From Oscillospiraceae bacterium (GTDB lineage: Bacteria; Bacillota; Clostridia; Oscillospirales; Oscillospiraceae), in assembly GCA_015068245.1 (NCBI GenBank), contig SVKU01000009.1, positions 19,011-83,010 on the forward strand: DNA of 64,000 nucleotides. The letters run 5' to 3'. This document shows positions 16,403 through 25,377 of this stretch, in pieces (within the stretch, counting starts at the first letter, position 1; every line of letters starts with the position of its first letter). Below the pieces are notes generated by a model, which worked only from the letters and a program-made list of their open reading frames with translations, ran no database searches and was not told the DNA's origin. Position numbers and translations under genes: made by a program.

Positions 16403-17857
16403 TTACGCTTTCAGCTCAGCATTCTTCTTGGGGAACACTTTGCTGAAGATGATGGTGGAGATCAGAGCAACGATAACTGCTGCATAGGTTTCGGTAAACC
16501 AGCTGAAAAGAGGATAGCTGCCGGTGATCATGTCATAAACAACCCAGAAAACAGCTACAACACCGGTAAACACCATTGCCCAGCAAGCACCCTTTTCGGA
16601 AGAACCCTTCCAGTAGATACCCAGCAGGACAACTACAAACAGCGCACCACGCAGGGAATATGCGGAGTAAACAATGTCCAGAACGCGGCTGGAGTTTACA
16701 AGGAAGATAGCGCCAACGCAGCAAATGACACCGGAAATAGCGGTGGTCAGACGAGACATAAACAGAACCTGCTTGTCAGTGGCATCGGGCTTCAGAACGC
16801 GCTGATAAAGGTCCTTGGTAAGCATAGTGCCTGCCGCCAGGATGATGGGAGAAACAGTGGACAGGATAGCTGCCAGAATAGAAGCCAGAACCAGGCCGCC
16901 TGCAATAGGATGCAGGTTCATCATCAGAGTGGGCAGTGCCAGCTTGCCGTCGGTAACGACCTGACCGGCGGTATTCAGCAAAGTACCGTTGTGGCTCATA
17001 ACCTTTGCAATCATACCCAGCAGGGCGCTGCCAAGACCAAAGGGAGCAGCAACAAAAGCAGTGATGATGCAAGCCTTCTTTGCAGTAAAGGTATCCTTTG
17101 CTGCAAGAATGGGCTGGACGCCGGCCTGAGCGGTACATGCACCCAGCAGGGAAGCGATGACCCAAGAAGAAACCTTGGGCATACCAATGGAGAACATATT
17201 GAAGTAGTTCTTGCCTTCCTCGGCAGCTTCAACAGCGGCAATACCGGAAGTGAACTCACCAACGCCGCCCAGCTTAGCCATGGACAGGACAATGGCAAGG
17301 ATAACGCCGCCATACATGACGAACAGGTGCATTTTGTTGGTTGACGCAACAGCGTTCATACCACCCGCAAGGGTGTAAACGATGAAAATGACAGCAAAAA
17401 CGATAACGGTGGGAGTAAACTCAAAACCCATAAGGCTCTGACCCAGCTTACCGGCTGCAATCATCTGGCTAAGTCCGACAGCCAGCATAACGAAGGTCAG
17501 CAGAATGCTGGATACGGTACGAGCCTTGACACCGAAATATTTTTCGATAATGCCGGGAACGGTAACGGAACCGATGCTGCGATACAGCTTTGCAAAGCAA
17601 AGTGCCAGGAACATAACGCCGATGCCATTGGCGATGGTGTACCATGCGCCGGACAGGCCGTAAACAAAGCCGTATTCGGAAACACCGGTGGTGGCGGTAC
17701 CGCCCAGCCATTCACCTGCGGAAGCGCAGACGATAGCGGCGATGCCCATTTCTGCACCGTGGAAAGAGTCAGAACTGGTGGCTTTCTTGGAAGACCAGAC
17801 ACCGATACCGACAGTCAGGGCAAAGTAGACTATGATGATAATAACTTGAGCGCTCAA
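16403..17857 (-). CDS. Sodium:solute symporter (SSS family), last gene of the catabolic operon
   Basis: 484 residues with about 13 membrane segments. SSS features: opening helix IIIIVYFALTVGIGVWSSKK, ASAGEWLGGTATTGVSEYG, and GGMNAVASTNKMH. It imports a small organic solute with Na+. The gene ends the run of aromatic-degradation genes, so gallate, pyrogallol, phloroglucinol or a related acid is a plausible substrate; this is inference from position only. The start is a TTG at 17857, 10 nt after GGAGG. The stop is followed by a strong terminator. Confidence 0.88.
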   Translation of the reverse strand: MSAQVIIIIVYFALTVGIGVWSSKKATSSDSFHGAEMGIAAIVCASAGEWLGGTATTGVSEYGFVYGLSGAWYTIANGIGVMFLALCFAKLYRSIGSVTVPGIIEKYFGVKARTVSSILLTFVMLAVGLSQMIAAGKLGQSLMGFEFTPTVIVFAVIFIVYTLAGGMNAVASTNKMHLFVMYGGVILAIVLSMAKLGGVGEFTSGIAAVEAAEEGKNYFNMFSIGMPKVSSWVIASLLGACTAQAGVQPILAAKDTFTAKKACIITAFVAAPFGLGSALLGMIAKVMSHNGTLLNTAGQVVTDGKLALPTLMMNLHPIAGGLVLASILAAILSTVSPIILAAGTMLTKDLYQRVLKPDATDKQVLFMSRLTTAISGVICCVGAIFLVNSSRVLDIVYSAYSLRGALFVVVLLGIYWKGSSEKGACWAMVFTGVVAVFWVVYDMITGSYPLFSWFTETYAAVIVALISTIIFSKVFPKKNAELKA

Positions 17858-17962
17858 AACAATTTTTCCTCCAAATCTTTACTGATCCGGTTTTTTCAGC
17901 CGACAGGGTTGGCAAATTGTCAGCACGAACTCGGTTGAAATCCCCTGTTTTTGTTTTTTCAT

Positions 17963-17997
17963 GCCAAACAGCCCCAACAAGATTGGGGCTGTTTGGC
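17963..17997. terminator. Hairpin between the BKACE and symporter genes
   Basis: Perfect 15-bp stem (17963-17977 with 17983-17997), 12 bp beyond the BKACE stop. There is no T run on either side, so it may be an attenuator or RNA-stability element rather than a full terminator. Confidence 0.5.
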
Positions 17998-18009
17998 CGG
18001 AATCTCGAA

Positions 18010-18897
18010 TTATTCGGGCTTCTTAATGCCGAGAATTTCTCTTGCATCATCGGCAGTGGCGATCTCACGACCGGCCAGCTTGCCAAGTTCAACAGCTCTC
18101 TGAACAAGAGACAGGTTGGTGGCAAGGATCTTCTTGCCGTTTTCGTAACCGTAAACTACGTTGTCTTCCAGACCGACGCGGAGACCGTCGCATCCCAGAG
18201 CCAGACCTGCCAGCATCATGTTCATGTGGCATTTGCCGATACCGGAAACGGACCAGGTGGTGCCTGCGGGCAGCTTGCCGACCATGAATGCCAGGTTTTC
18301 GGCGGTACCGGGCATGGAGCCGCCAACGCCCATAATGAACTGCATATGGGGATTGCCGGGGATGCCGTGCTTATTGACATAGTACATAGCGGAGTCGATG
18401 TGACCGGTGTCGAAAATTTCGAACTCGGGCTTTACGCCGACCTTAATGACTTCCTGAGCCAGCAGGTTCAGGAAGCGGGGGCTGTTTTCAAAGATGTAGC
18501 TGTTGGACCAGTTCAGGGTGTTGGGGTCGAAAGAGCACATCTCGGGCTTGCAGGCTTCCAGATGCTGAAGACGCTTGTAGTCCTCGTATTCGCCGCCGGA
18601 AGTGGTCAGGTTAAGGATAGCGTCGAGACCCTGTTCTTCCATGCCCTTGCGGATAAGGTCGCAGGTCTTCTGGAACATTTCCAGATCCATGGATTTGTAG
18701 CCTTCAACAAAAGTACCGTCTTCAAGGGTCTTGTCCTTACGGACATGGATATGAACGATGGAAGCACCGGCTTTGATTACTTCAAGAGCCTGTTCTGCAA
18801 TTTCTTCGGGATAGTAGGGAACGGTGGGGGCTGCTTCACGGCGAGTACCTGCACCGCAGAGGCAGCACTGAATGATAAGTTTATTGGATTTAGCCAT
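18010..18897 (-). CDS. BKACE-family enzyme, probable triacetate acetoacetate-lyase
   Basis: 295 residues. Beta-keto acid cleavage enzyme family (DUF849): the metal-binding pair in VHIHVR (H49, H51), the conserved loop LTTSGG, and GDNVRVGLEDN-like GLRVGLEDNVVYG at the end of the barrel. The family condenses a beta-keto acid with acetyl-CoA to give acetoacetate plus a new acyl-CoA. In the clostridial phloroglucinol pathway a BKACE member cleaves triacetate (3,5-dioxohexanoate) with acetyl-CoA into acetoacetate and acetoacetyl-CoA. With the cyclohydrolase and dehydrogenase in the same operon, that role is favoured here. The alternative is 3-keto-5-aminohexanoate cleavage (kce), but no lysine-fermentation genes are present. 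Start: ATG at 18897 after GAAAGGA. Confidence 0.85.
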   Translation of the reverse strand: MAKSNKLIIQCCLCGAGTRREAAPTVPYYPEEIAEQALEVIKAGASIVHIHVRKDKTLEDGTFVEGYKSMDLEMFQKTCDLIRKGMEEQGLDAILNLTTSGGEYEDYKRLQHLEACKPEMCSFDPNTLNWSNSYIFENSPRFLNLLAQEVIKVGVKPEFEIFDTGHIDSAMYYVNKHGIPGNPHMQFIMGVGGSMPGTAENLAFMVGKLPAGTTWSVSGIGKCHMNMMLAGLALGCDGLRVGLEDNVVYGYENGKKILATNLSLVQRAVELGKLAGREIATADDAREILGIKKPE

Positions 18898-18923
18898 GGA
18901 TTTTTTTCCTTTCGTCAAAAAAT

Positions 18924-18993
18924 AGGGTTCAGGGAGCAGGGTGCAGGGGTCAGAAATGGCAATTAATACTGATCCCTGAAACCTGATCCCTGC
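18924..18993. repeat. Telomere-like G-rich/C-rich compound repeat (site 1)
   Basis: A G arm of AGGGTTC-AGGGAGC-AGGGTGC-AGGGG type (18924-18953), then a short spacer and the inverted C arm (18969-18993, two GATCCCTG units). It lies between the thiolase and BKACE genes inside the operon; transcribed, it would form a long hairpin. Confidence 0.6.
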
Positions 18994-19009
18994 TTTAATC
19001 GCAAAGCGA

Positions 19010-20260
19010 TTAAAGCATCTCTATTACAATAGCCTGGCCCATACCGCCTGCGATGCACAGGGTGGCAAGACCGTATTTCAGGCCGCGTTTTTTCATTTCA
19101 TGCATAAGGGTGACAATGATACGGCAGCCGGAGGAGCCTACGGGATGACCCATGGCAACGGCGCCGCCGTTGACGTTGATGATGTCCATCTTGTCTTCCC
19201 AGCCCAGCAGCTTGATGCAGCCAAGAGACTGAGCGGCAAATGCCTCGTTCAGCTCGATGAGCTGGATATCGTCCATGGTAAGACCGGCGTCCTTCAAAGC
19301 CTTGGGTACAGCGTAAACGGGACCAAGACCCATAAGTCTGGGGTCGCAGCCTGCGGTGCCCATGCCGATGATCTTTGCCATGGGCTTGTAGCCCAGTTCT
19401 TCGGCCTTTTCTGCGCTCATCAGCAGCATGGCTGATGCGCCGTCGTTACGACCGGAAGAGTTGCCGGCAGTGACGGAACCGGTGAGTTCGGAAGTGTTGA
19501 ACATTCTTCCCTGTTCGTCCTTGACAATGTTGAAAACAGGCTTCAGCTTAGCCATTTTTTCTTCGTTGGTGTCACGGCGGACGAATTCATCGGTGTCGAA
19601 TACGATGGGGGGCTTCTTCTTGCCCTGAGGTACAGTGACGGGAACGATCTCGTCTTTAAAACGACCGGAGTCAATAGCTTCGATAGCCAGTTTCTGGCTG
19701 CGAAGAGCAAAATCGTCCTGCTCCTTACGGGTAATGCCGTAGGTTTCTGCAATGTTTTCAGCTGTGGAGCCCATATTGTAACGGCCATACATTTCTGCAG
19801 GCTGGCTGCGGAACTGACCTTCGGTAACGGCATCGATAAGCTCGGTGTTGCCGTTGCCTACGCCGTAACGGGCGTTGCGGAGATAAAATACCGCATTAGA
19901 CATGGATTCGGTACCGCCGGCGATAACTACGTCGGACAGACCGCACATGATTTCCATGGCACCGTTCTGAACAGCGGTCATAGCGGAAGCGCACTGACGC
20001 ATAACTGTGCAGGCGGAAGCGGTGTCGGGAATGCCGGCAGCAAGAGCAGCTACGCGGGCAATGTTGGGTTCATCGGAAGTCTGGCGGCACTGACCCAGAA
20101 GAACTTCGTCAACCAGAGAGGGATCGAGGTCGTTGCGTTCGATCAGACCCTTGATAACGACTTCTGCCAGATCGCAGGCGCTGAGTGGCCGCAGAGTGCC
20201 GCCCATGGAGCCTACGGCGGTACGGCAGCCGTCGATAATGACTACGTCGTGTGTCTGCAT
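19010..20260 (-). CDS. Acetyl-CoA acetyltransferase (thiolase)
   Basis: 416 residues, slightly longer than the usual 390. The nucleophile Cys90 is in RQCASAMTAV, with GGAVAMGHPVGSSG and CIAGGMG near the C-terminus. It thiolytically splits acetoacetyl-CoA into two acetyl-CoA, or runs in reverse. In this operon it fits as the step after the BKACE enzyme. The last codons lie in a small hairpin (TTTAATCGC-AAA-GCGATTAAA). ATG after CGAGGAGTAACAACA. Confidence 0.92.
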   Translation of the reverse strand: MQTHDVVIIDGCRTAVGSMGGTLRPLSACDLAEVVIKGLIERNDLDPSLVDEVLLGQCRQTSDEPNIARVAALAAGIPDTASACTVMRQCASAMTAVQNGAMEIMCGLSDVVIAGGTESMSNAVFYLRNARYGVGNGNTELIDAVTEGQFRSQPAEMYGRYNMGSTAENIAETYGITRKEQDDFALRSQKLAIEAIDSGRFKDEIVPVTVPQGKKKPPIVFDTDEFVRRDTNEEKMAKLKPVFNIVKDEQGRMFNTSELTGSVTAGNSSGRNDGASAMLLMSAEKAEELGYKPMAKIIGMGTAGCDPRLMGLGPVYAVPKALKDAGLTMDDIQLIELNEAFAAQSLGCIKLLGWEDKMDIINVNGGAVAMGHPVGSSGCRIIVTLMHEMKKRGLKYGLATLCIAGGMGQAIVIEML

Positions 20261-20291
20261 TGTTGTTACTCCTCGTAATTTGTAATTTGAT

Positions 20292-20383
20292 GTTTCGGCG
20301 AAACGGCAGGAAACGGAAAGGAAACCAAATCACTGCAAATCTTATGGACATAGAGAAAGGATCTCCTGCCGTTTCGCCGAAAC
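20292..20383. repeat. 20-bp perfect inverted repeat within the operon
   Basis: Arms 20292-20311 and 20364-20383, each pairing perfectly over 20 bp around a 52-nt loop, in the 143-bp gap between the transhydroxylase small subunit and thiolase genes. It could be an mRNA processing or stability element that tunes expression within the operon. Confidence 0.7.
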
Positions 20384-20403
20384 GAAGCTAGTTAAGTTAC
20401 AGC

Positions 20404-21240
20404 TTAGGCCTGTTCGAGACAGATCTCACCCAGGTTTACGCTGGCGCGGGTGCGGCATTCAAGTTCCTTGACCTTGCAGCCGGCGGCCTCTACCTTAACG
20501 GCAAAGGGCTTGTTGCTGGGCAGGAAACGGAATTCAAAGTCGCCAAGGAAGTCGGTTTCGGCAACCTTTACGTCGCCGCATTCCTTGCAGGTCAGGGTGA
20601 CCTTTGCACCCTTGACGCATTCGCCGTCGGGACCGACGACTTCACCGCAGATGAAGGGCTTGGGCAGACGCATATAGGTCATGCCGGGCTTGGTGCCGAA
20701 CTGGGGCTGATAGGTTTCCAGTTCGCCTTCATGTTCACGGATAAACTGAGAAATTTCGCTGTTGGGGTCGTCCATGTCGCCGAAAATGAGAGCCTGGTTG
20801 GGGCAACATTCGGAGCAGCGGGTGACCTTTTCGCCGGCGTCCAGCATATGGGCACACATGGTGCACTTCTGGGGGACGTCATTGGCTTCGTTCCAGGAAA
20901 TGGCACCGTAGGGACATGCAGCCATCAGGTCGCGGTTGCCCTTTGCCTTTTCCTGATCGATGAGGACGATGCCGTCGGGTCTCTTGTAAACCTGATCAGG
21001 ATAACGTCTCATACATTCGGGTTCTTCGCAGTGCTGGCACATTACGGGAACATAGTCCACCTTTACCTTGCTGCCGGAACCGTATTCAATTTCGTTGACC
21101 TTCATGAGGTTTTCGCCCTCACGGGTGGCCTTGGCGTAGATGCCGTGGTCGTTGCCGGTGTGTTCGTCTTTGCAGGCGAGGAAGCAGGCAAAACAGCCGT
21201 TGCAGCGTTCTACGTCCATTACAAATCCATATCTAGCCAT
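20404..21240 (-). CDS. bthL: Pyrogallol-phloroglucinol transhydroxylase, Fe-S small subunit
   Basis: 278 residues, nearly the length of Pelobacter acidigallici BthL. Three [4Fe-4S] motif groups of the DMSO-reductase beta type are visible: CNGCFACFLAC (13-23), CQHCEEPEC, and CTMCAHM followed by CSECCP. The C-terminal 90 residues form a separate domain without cysteine clusters (CGEVVGPDGECVKGAKVTLT...), equivalent to the transthyretin-like barrel peculiar to this small subunit. It passes electrons to or stabilises the Mo subunit in the cytoplasm. Its ATG overlaps the stop of the large subunit gene (TAATG), giving translational coupling. Confidence 0.88.
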   Translation of the reverse strand: MARYGFVMDVERCNGCFACFLACKDEHTGNDHGIYAKATREGENLMKVNEIEYGSGSKVKVDYVPVMCQHCEEPECMRRYPDQVYKRPDGIVLIDQEKAKGNRDLMAACPYGAISWNEANDVPQKCTMCAHMLDAGEKVTRCSECCPNQALIFGDMDDPNSEISQFIREHEGELETYQPQFGTKPGMTYMRLPKPFICGEVVGPDGECVKGAKVTLTCKECGDVKVAETDFLGDFEFRFLPSNKPFAVKVEAAGCKVKELECRTRASVNLGEICLEQA

Positions 21241-23783
21241 TAGTTGTTACCCCACTTTCTGCATTCTATCAGACAGGAATTGGGCGCCATACCCGGAGCG
21301 TTCTTGGAGAGGAAACGCTTGTTGGTCAGGATATTGACGCAGCCGCCTCTGTCGGTAGCACCGGGTTCGGGTACTACGGGGTCATACTTGGCGGAGCAGC
21401 CGTAGCTGTGCATTACGCCTACGGGTACACGATAGGTAACGTCGGCGATACATACGACGGAGCCGCGGTCATTGTAAAGTTCGATAAGGTCTCCGTTCTT
21501 GATTCCGCGAGCTTCTGCATCCACGGGGTTGATGCGGGCAGGCCACCATGCGTAGCCGTCCTTCACGACGCGGTGGACAGGAATTTCATCCAGCCAGCTG
21601 GCGTGCTTGTCGTAATGGGTGTGGAAGCTGAAACGGGGATGGGGAGAGATTATCTGCAGAGGATACTTTTCGTAAACCTCGGTGGTCTCGTGACCTTCCC
21701 AGGAGGGGATGTAATGAGGTACGGGAGGACGTTCTTCGTCGTCGGGAGTGTACTTCTTCAGGCTTTCGGAAGCAAACTCGATCTTGCCGGACAGGGTGCC
21801 CAGTTCGTGAGCCTTGTCGGTACCGCGCTTGGGATTGAGGTAGTCCTCGGTGTCGCAGGCACGGCCTTCGTAATACCAGCGGAAAGCGGGATGGGGCTCG
21901 TAATCCTCAGGTACGGGAACGATGAAGTAGCCTTTCTTGTTGAACTCTTCCCAAGAGCACTGATTCTTCAGTTCGGAAAGGTTCCAGTAAGCTTCTGCCC
22001 AGTCGTCTTCGGTCTTGCCTTCGGTGTAAAGCTCGCCGAGACCCAGCTTTTCGGCTACCAGAGTGAAGATCTCATAGTCGGACTTGGATTCGCCAACAGG
22101 CTCTACGCACTTCTGCTCACGGACGATGACACGCCAGTTGTTGCCGATATGGGCATGGGTGGTGTAGCCGCCGCCGACAGACCATTCACCAAGGTCATTA
22201 CGTTCCAGGTTGGTGCAGGCGGGCAGAATGATGTCTGCATACTTGGTTTCGCCGCTGAACCAGCAGTCCTGGTTGACGACGCAGTCCAGAGCGTTTTCGC
22301 CGGCATGCTGATACAGCTGGACATAGCGGTTGGTCTCGGTCATGGTGCCCATGAAGGAGCCGCCGTAACGCCACAGCATCTTGACTTTACCCTCGATGGG
22401 GTATTCATGGGTGTTAAACTGCTGCTCGATGCTCTGGCCGCAGAAACCGTCGCTGATGAAGGAGCCCTGTCCGTTCATGATGTCTTCGGGATAGGTCAGG
22501 CGGTACAGACGCTGCTTGTTGGTGACGTTGAGAGCCAGCTTATGCTGAGCAACAGAGGACTTACCCATCTGGCTTTCGGGTTCGGCATAGCCGGGGAACC
22601 AGGTGTAGTCAGCGGGTGCTCCCATGGTGGTGCCCCAGATGGAGACGCCGGGTTTGCCAAAGCCCTGCATTGCGCACAGAGCGATAAGCATTCTGGCTTC
22701 TTCGGTACCGTAAGCGGTACGGCAGGCAGAGCCTTCGCCGCCGCGAACACCACCGGCCAGAGCTACGCGCTTGGAAGCCCATTCCTTGGCCAGAGCGCGG
22801 ATACGTCTTGCGGGGATACCGGTCTTTTCGGCTGCCCATTCACAGGTCTTGGGAACGCCGTCCTCTTCGCCCATGATGTAAGCCTTGAACTCATCGATGC
22901 CGATGGTCTTGTTTTCCACGAAGTCGTGGTCGTATGTATCGTCCTCGAACCAGGTGTAAGCGATAGCAGCTGCCAGAGCAGTATCGGTGCCGGGACGGGG
23001 AGCGAACCAGGTGCCGTCCATAACGGCGTTGGTGTAGTTGTAGAAGGGGTCGATAAAGACGCACTTCATGCCCATTTCCTTCATCCATACACGCCAGATG
23101 TTGGATTCCTGACCGGAATAAATGCCGTGGGTGGAGTCGGGGTCGTTGGACCAGAAGACGATCATGTCGGTGTTGGCCAGAGCGTCCTGCAGCAGATCGA
23201 ACTGCTCGGGCTGGCCAAGACGCCAGTAGAAGCCCCACATATGGGGAGCGCCCCACATCCAGCCTTCCCAGGAGTCGGGGTTGTCGAGGATGGGAGTGTA
23301 GTTGAGCATGCCAAAGAAACGGCCGAAGGGAGCCATCTTGTAGCCGACGATGCCCCAGTTGTGGTGGGAGCCGGTGATGGCGGTGATGGCGTGGCCATCG
23401 ATCTTGCCGTTTTCGTCCATGGGAGCAACGCGCTTGATCTCGTTGGCGAGAATGGTGGCTGCTTCGTCCCAGGAAATTCTCTCATAGCCGCTCTTGCCGC
23501 GGTTCTGAGGATTGCGTTCGCCGTTGGGATCCCAGTCGACACGCTTCATGGGGTACATGATACGGTCTTCGGAATAAAGTCTGTTGCGTTCTGCCAGAAT
23601 GTTCTGGGCAACACGCATGGCTTTGGGAGGCGAATAGGTTTTGCCGTTTTTATCGGTGACGGTCCATGCCTTGGGATAATCCTCTTCAGGAACCTGGAGA
23701 GGACGGATACGGGTGATCTTTCCGTCTTCAACGTAAACGGAAATAGGACCGCCGGTAGTAAGGTTTGTATATACCTTTTCCAA
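21240..23783 (-). CDS. athL: Pyrogallol-phloroglucinol transhydroxylase, molybdopterin large subunit
   Basis: 847 residues; Pelobacter AthL is about 875. It is a DMSO-reductase-family protein without an N-terminal Fe-S cluster. Segments shared with AthL as I remember it include PYPMKR-like MYPMKRVDWDPNGERNPQ, GSHHNWGIVGY, NPDSWEGW and HMWGFYWRLG. Residues H140, D170 and S171 fall at a constant offset of 4 from the AthL catalytic His144, Asp174 and Mo-ligand Ser175, and Y399 is near the position of Tyr404. The enzyme moves a hydroxyl between trihydroxybenzenes, converting pyrogallol to phloroglucinol. No Tat signal is present, so it is cytoplasmic. The start is TTG at 23783 after CAGGAGGAACAACT. 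Another catechol- or trihydroxybenzene-active member of the same subfamily is possible. Confidence 0.88.
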   Translation of the reverse strand: MEKVYTNLTTGGPISVYVEDGKITRIRPLQVPEEDYPKAWTVTDKNGKTYSPPKAMRVAQNILAERNRLYSEDRIMYPMKRVDWDPNGERNPQNRGKSGYERISWDEAATILANEIKRVAPMDENGKIDGHAITAITGSHHNWGIVGYKMAPFGRFFGMLNYTPILDNPDSWEGWMWGAPHMWGFYWRLGQPEQFDLLQDALANTDMIVFWSNDPDSTHGIYSGQESNIWRVWMKEMGMKCVFIDPFYNYTNAVMDGTWFAPRPGTDTALAAAIAYTWFEDDTYDHDFVENKTIGIDEFKAYIMGEEDGVPKTCEWAAEKTGIPARRIRALAKEWASKRVALAGGVRGGEGSACRTAYGTEEARMLIALCAMQGFGKPGVSIWGTTMGAPADYTWFPGYAEPESQMGKSSVAQHKLALNVTNKQRLYRLTYPEDIMNGQGSFISDGFCGQSIEQQFNTHEYPIEGKVKMLWRYGGSFMGTMTETNRYVQLYQHAGENALDCVVNQDCWFSGETKYADIILPACTNLERNDLGEWSVGGGYTTHAHIGNNWRVIVREQKCVEPVGESKSDYEIFTLVAEKLGLGELYTEGKTEDDWAEAYWNLSELKNQCSWEEFNKKGYFIVPVPEDYEPHPAFRWYYEGRACDTEDYLNPKRGTDKAHELGTLSGKIEFASESLKKYTPDDEERPPVPHYIPSWEGHETTEVYEKYPLQIISPHPRFSFHTHYDKHASWLDEIPVHRVVKDGYAWWPARINPVDAEARGIKNGDLIELYNDRGSVVCIADVTYRVPVGVMHSYGCSAKYDPVVPEPGATDRGGCVNILTNKRFLSKNAPGMAPNSCLIECRKWGNN

Positions 23784-24028
23784 AGTTGTTCCTCCTGATA
23801 ATAGGTTAAAGGTTTTATGTTGAAGATTAAAGGGTTCTCCGGCATCAGTGCATCAAACCCAAGACTGTTTATAAACAATTCTGAGGCGTTTTATGGGCGA
23901 GATGATTTTTTGTCAGGCAAGCAAAATTTCCGCAGGAATAATTGGTTTATTTCAAGGGAATTTTGGGCAGCATGGCAAAAAATCAGCCGATCATATAATG
24001 TCGATGGATCGTTTATTAACAGTCATAC

Positions 24029-24988
24029 TTAAACGGGATCTTCCATCAGTTCCTTTTCAAGGCGGAAAGCCTCGAACAGCTGATGGTCACGCTTGGCCAG
24101 GAGCTCGGCCATGTCGATACCGGTGTAATCGTAGAAGCCCTTGCCGGTCTTGATGCCAAGCTCGCCCTTTTCGACATGTTCTTCCAGAACGTGGGGCATT
24201 TCGTCGCCGTGTTCAGGCATGGTGTAGCTGTGGTTGCGGTAGTTGTTGGCAGTCATATCAAGGCCGCCGAAGTCGGCGCGCTTGCACAGGCCAAGAACCA
24301 TAGCTCTGGGGATGAAGCTGGCTTTTGCAGCACGGTCGATATCCTCGGGGGTGCAGTAGCCGTTGTCCAGCAGGAAGAAAACCTCACGGTTCAGGCACTG
24401 CTGCAGACGGTTGACGATATAACCCTGGATAAACTTGTTCATCAGAACAGCGGTTTTGCCGCACTTTTCAAGCAGAGCTACAACAGCGTCGGCCATTTCC
24501 TGAGGAGCAGATTCGCTCTTGACAACCTCTACCAGCGGAATGAGCTGAGGAGGAGAATACCAGTGAGCGATAACTACCTGAGGCAGGAGCTTTTCGGGCA
24601 TAAATTCAAAGATGTTGAGAGCGGAGGTGTTGGAAGCCAGAATAACATTGGAGGGCAGCAGTTCTGCCAGCTGAGCATACAGTTCTGCCTTTGCGTCTTT
24701 CTTTTCAACGATGGTCTCCATGACCATGTCGGCACCCTCAACAGCCTCGGCTACAGTGGGAGCAAAGCTGATGTGGGAAAGGATCTCCTCAGCGGTCTTT
24801 CCTTCCAGCATATCTTCCTCAGCAAAAACCTGAAGATTCTTCTTCAGGGAAGCCAAAGCCTTTTCACGGGTGGCTTCGCTGCGGGTCCACATAACGATAT
24901 CGCAGCCGCCCATTGCGAAAGTCTGAGCGATACCGGGACCCATGGTACCGGCACCCAGAACTGCGATTTTTTTGATTTCAAAAGACAT
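24029..24988 (-). CDS. 3-hydroxyacyl-CoA dehydrogenase-type enzyme, probable 3-hydroxy-5-oxohexanoate dehydrogenase
   Basis: 319 residues: Rossmann domain with GAGTMG (12-17) and helical C-terminal domain. The catalytic His142 lies in AHWYSPP, where CoA-specific enzymes have HFFNP, and Glu154 is in VEVV. The HW-PP form is that of relatives acting on free hydroxy acids (lambda-crystallin/gulonate dehydrogenase type). This suits the oxidation of (S)-3-hydroxy-5-oxohexanoate to triacetate in clostridial phloroglucinol degradation. The role is assigned by the company of the cyclohydrolase and BKACE genes. ATG after GTGAGGTTTATCGAAA. A 245-bp gap without a gene separates it from athL. Confidence 0.82.
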   Translation of the reverse strand: MSFEIKKIAVLGAGTMGPGIAQTFAMGGCDIVMWTRSEATREKALASLKKNLQVFAEEDMLEGKTAEEILSHISFAPTVAEAVEGADMVMETIVEKKDAKAELYAQLAELLPSNVILASNTSALNIFEFMPEKLLPQVVIAHWYSPPQLIPLVEVVKSESAPQEMADAVVALLEKCGKTAVLMNKFIQGYIVNRLQQCLNREVFFLLDNGYCTPEDIDRAAKASFIPRAMVLGLCKRADFGGLDMTANNYRNHSYTMPEHGDEMPHVLEEHVEKGELGIKTGKGFYDYTGIDMAELLAKRDHQLFEAFRLEKELMEDPV

Positions 24989-25026
24989 TTTCGATAAACC
25001 TCACGAGTTTAATCTTCGATTAAACC

Positions 25027-25133
25027 AATTAATAATTAAAAGTTAATAATTAATAATTTCCTTGTTACAAAGGTAGTGCAATATGGGCGGCCAACGGTCA
25101 TTGACCGCCCATATTAATTGTTAATTATTAATT
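25027..25133. repeat. AT-arm compound inverted repeat (site 1)
   Basis: Arm 25027-25058 built of TTAATAATTAA units and an inverted arm 25112-25133. Between them is a GC-rich hairpin with stem AATATGGGCGG/CCGCCCATATT. It lies between the cyclohydrolase and dehydrogenase genes. Confidence 0.65.
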
Positions 25134-25181
25134 CATTTACGCAACCTGTTTATTGGTGCGCAATATGTAAGGACAAGGGAG

Positions 25182-25246
25182 ATTAATAGGTGCCCTTTTC
25201 CCAAGCAACAAGACGGACGAAACCGCCGTCTGCCATTTCGCAGCGG
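25182..25246 (-). repeat. Duplicated 3' end of the cyclohydrolase gene
   Basis: 65 bp matching 25377-25441 with two differences. It encodes the same last residues (...GGFVRLVAWEKGTY, stop), and both differences are silent (CTT/CTC, GTT/GTC). The 130 bp between the copies contain no gene. Confidence 0.85.
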
Positions 25247-25377
25247 CATAGGCGGCAAGGCGTTGACGCCGTTACCAAATTGCCGCAAGGCAATTATCGC
25301 AGGGCGAATTCACTTCGCCCAAGAGATTCAATTACCAGCGGTGCCCTTACGCTGCGAAGGGAGCAGATGCGTAACTA

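Noticed and set aside
21408..23798. Long open frame of about 800 codons on the plus strand opposite athL
   Set aside because: Antisense shadow of the transhydroxylase gene, with no ribosome site and Gly/Val/Ala-rich composition typical of such shadows.
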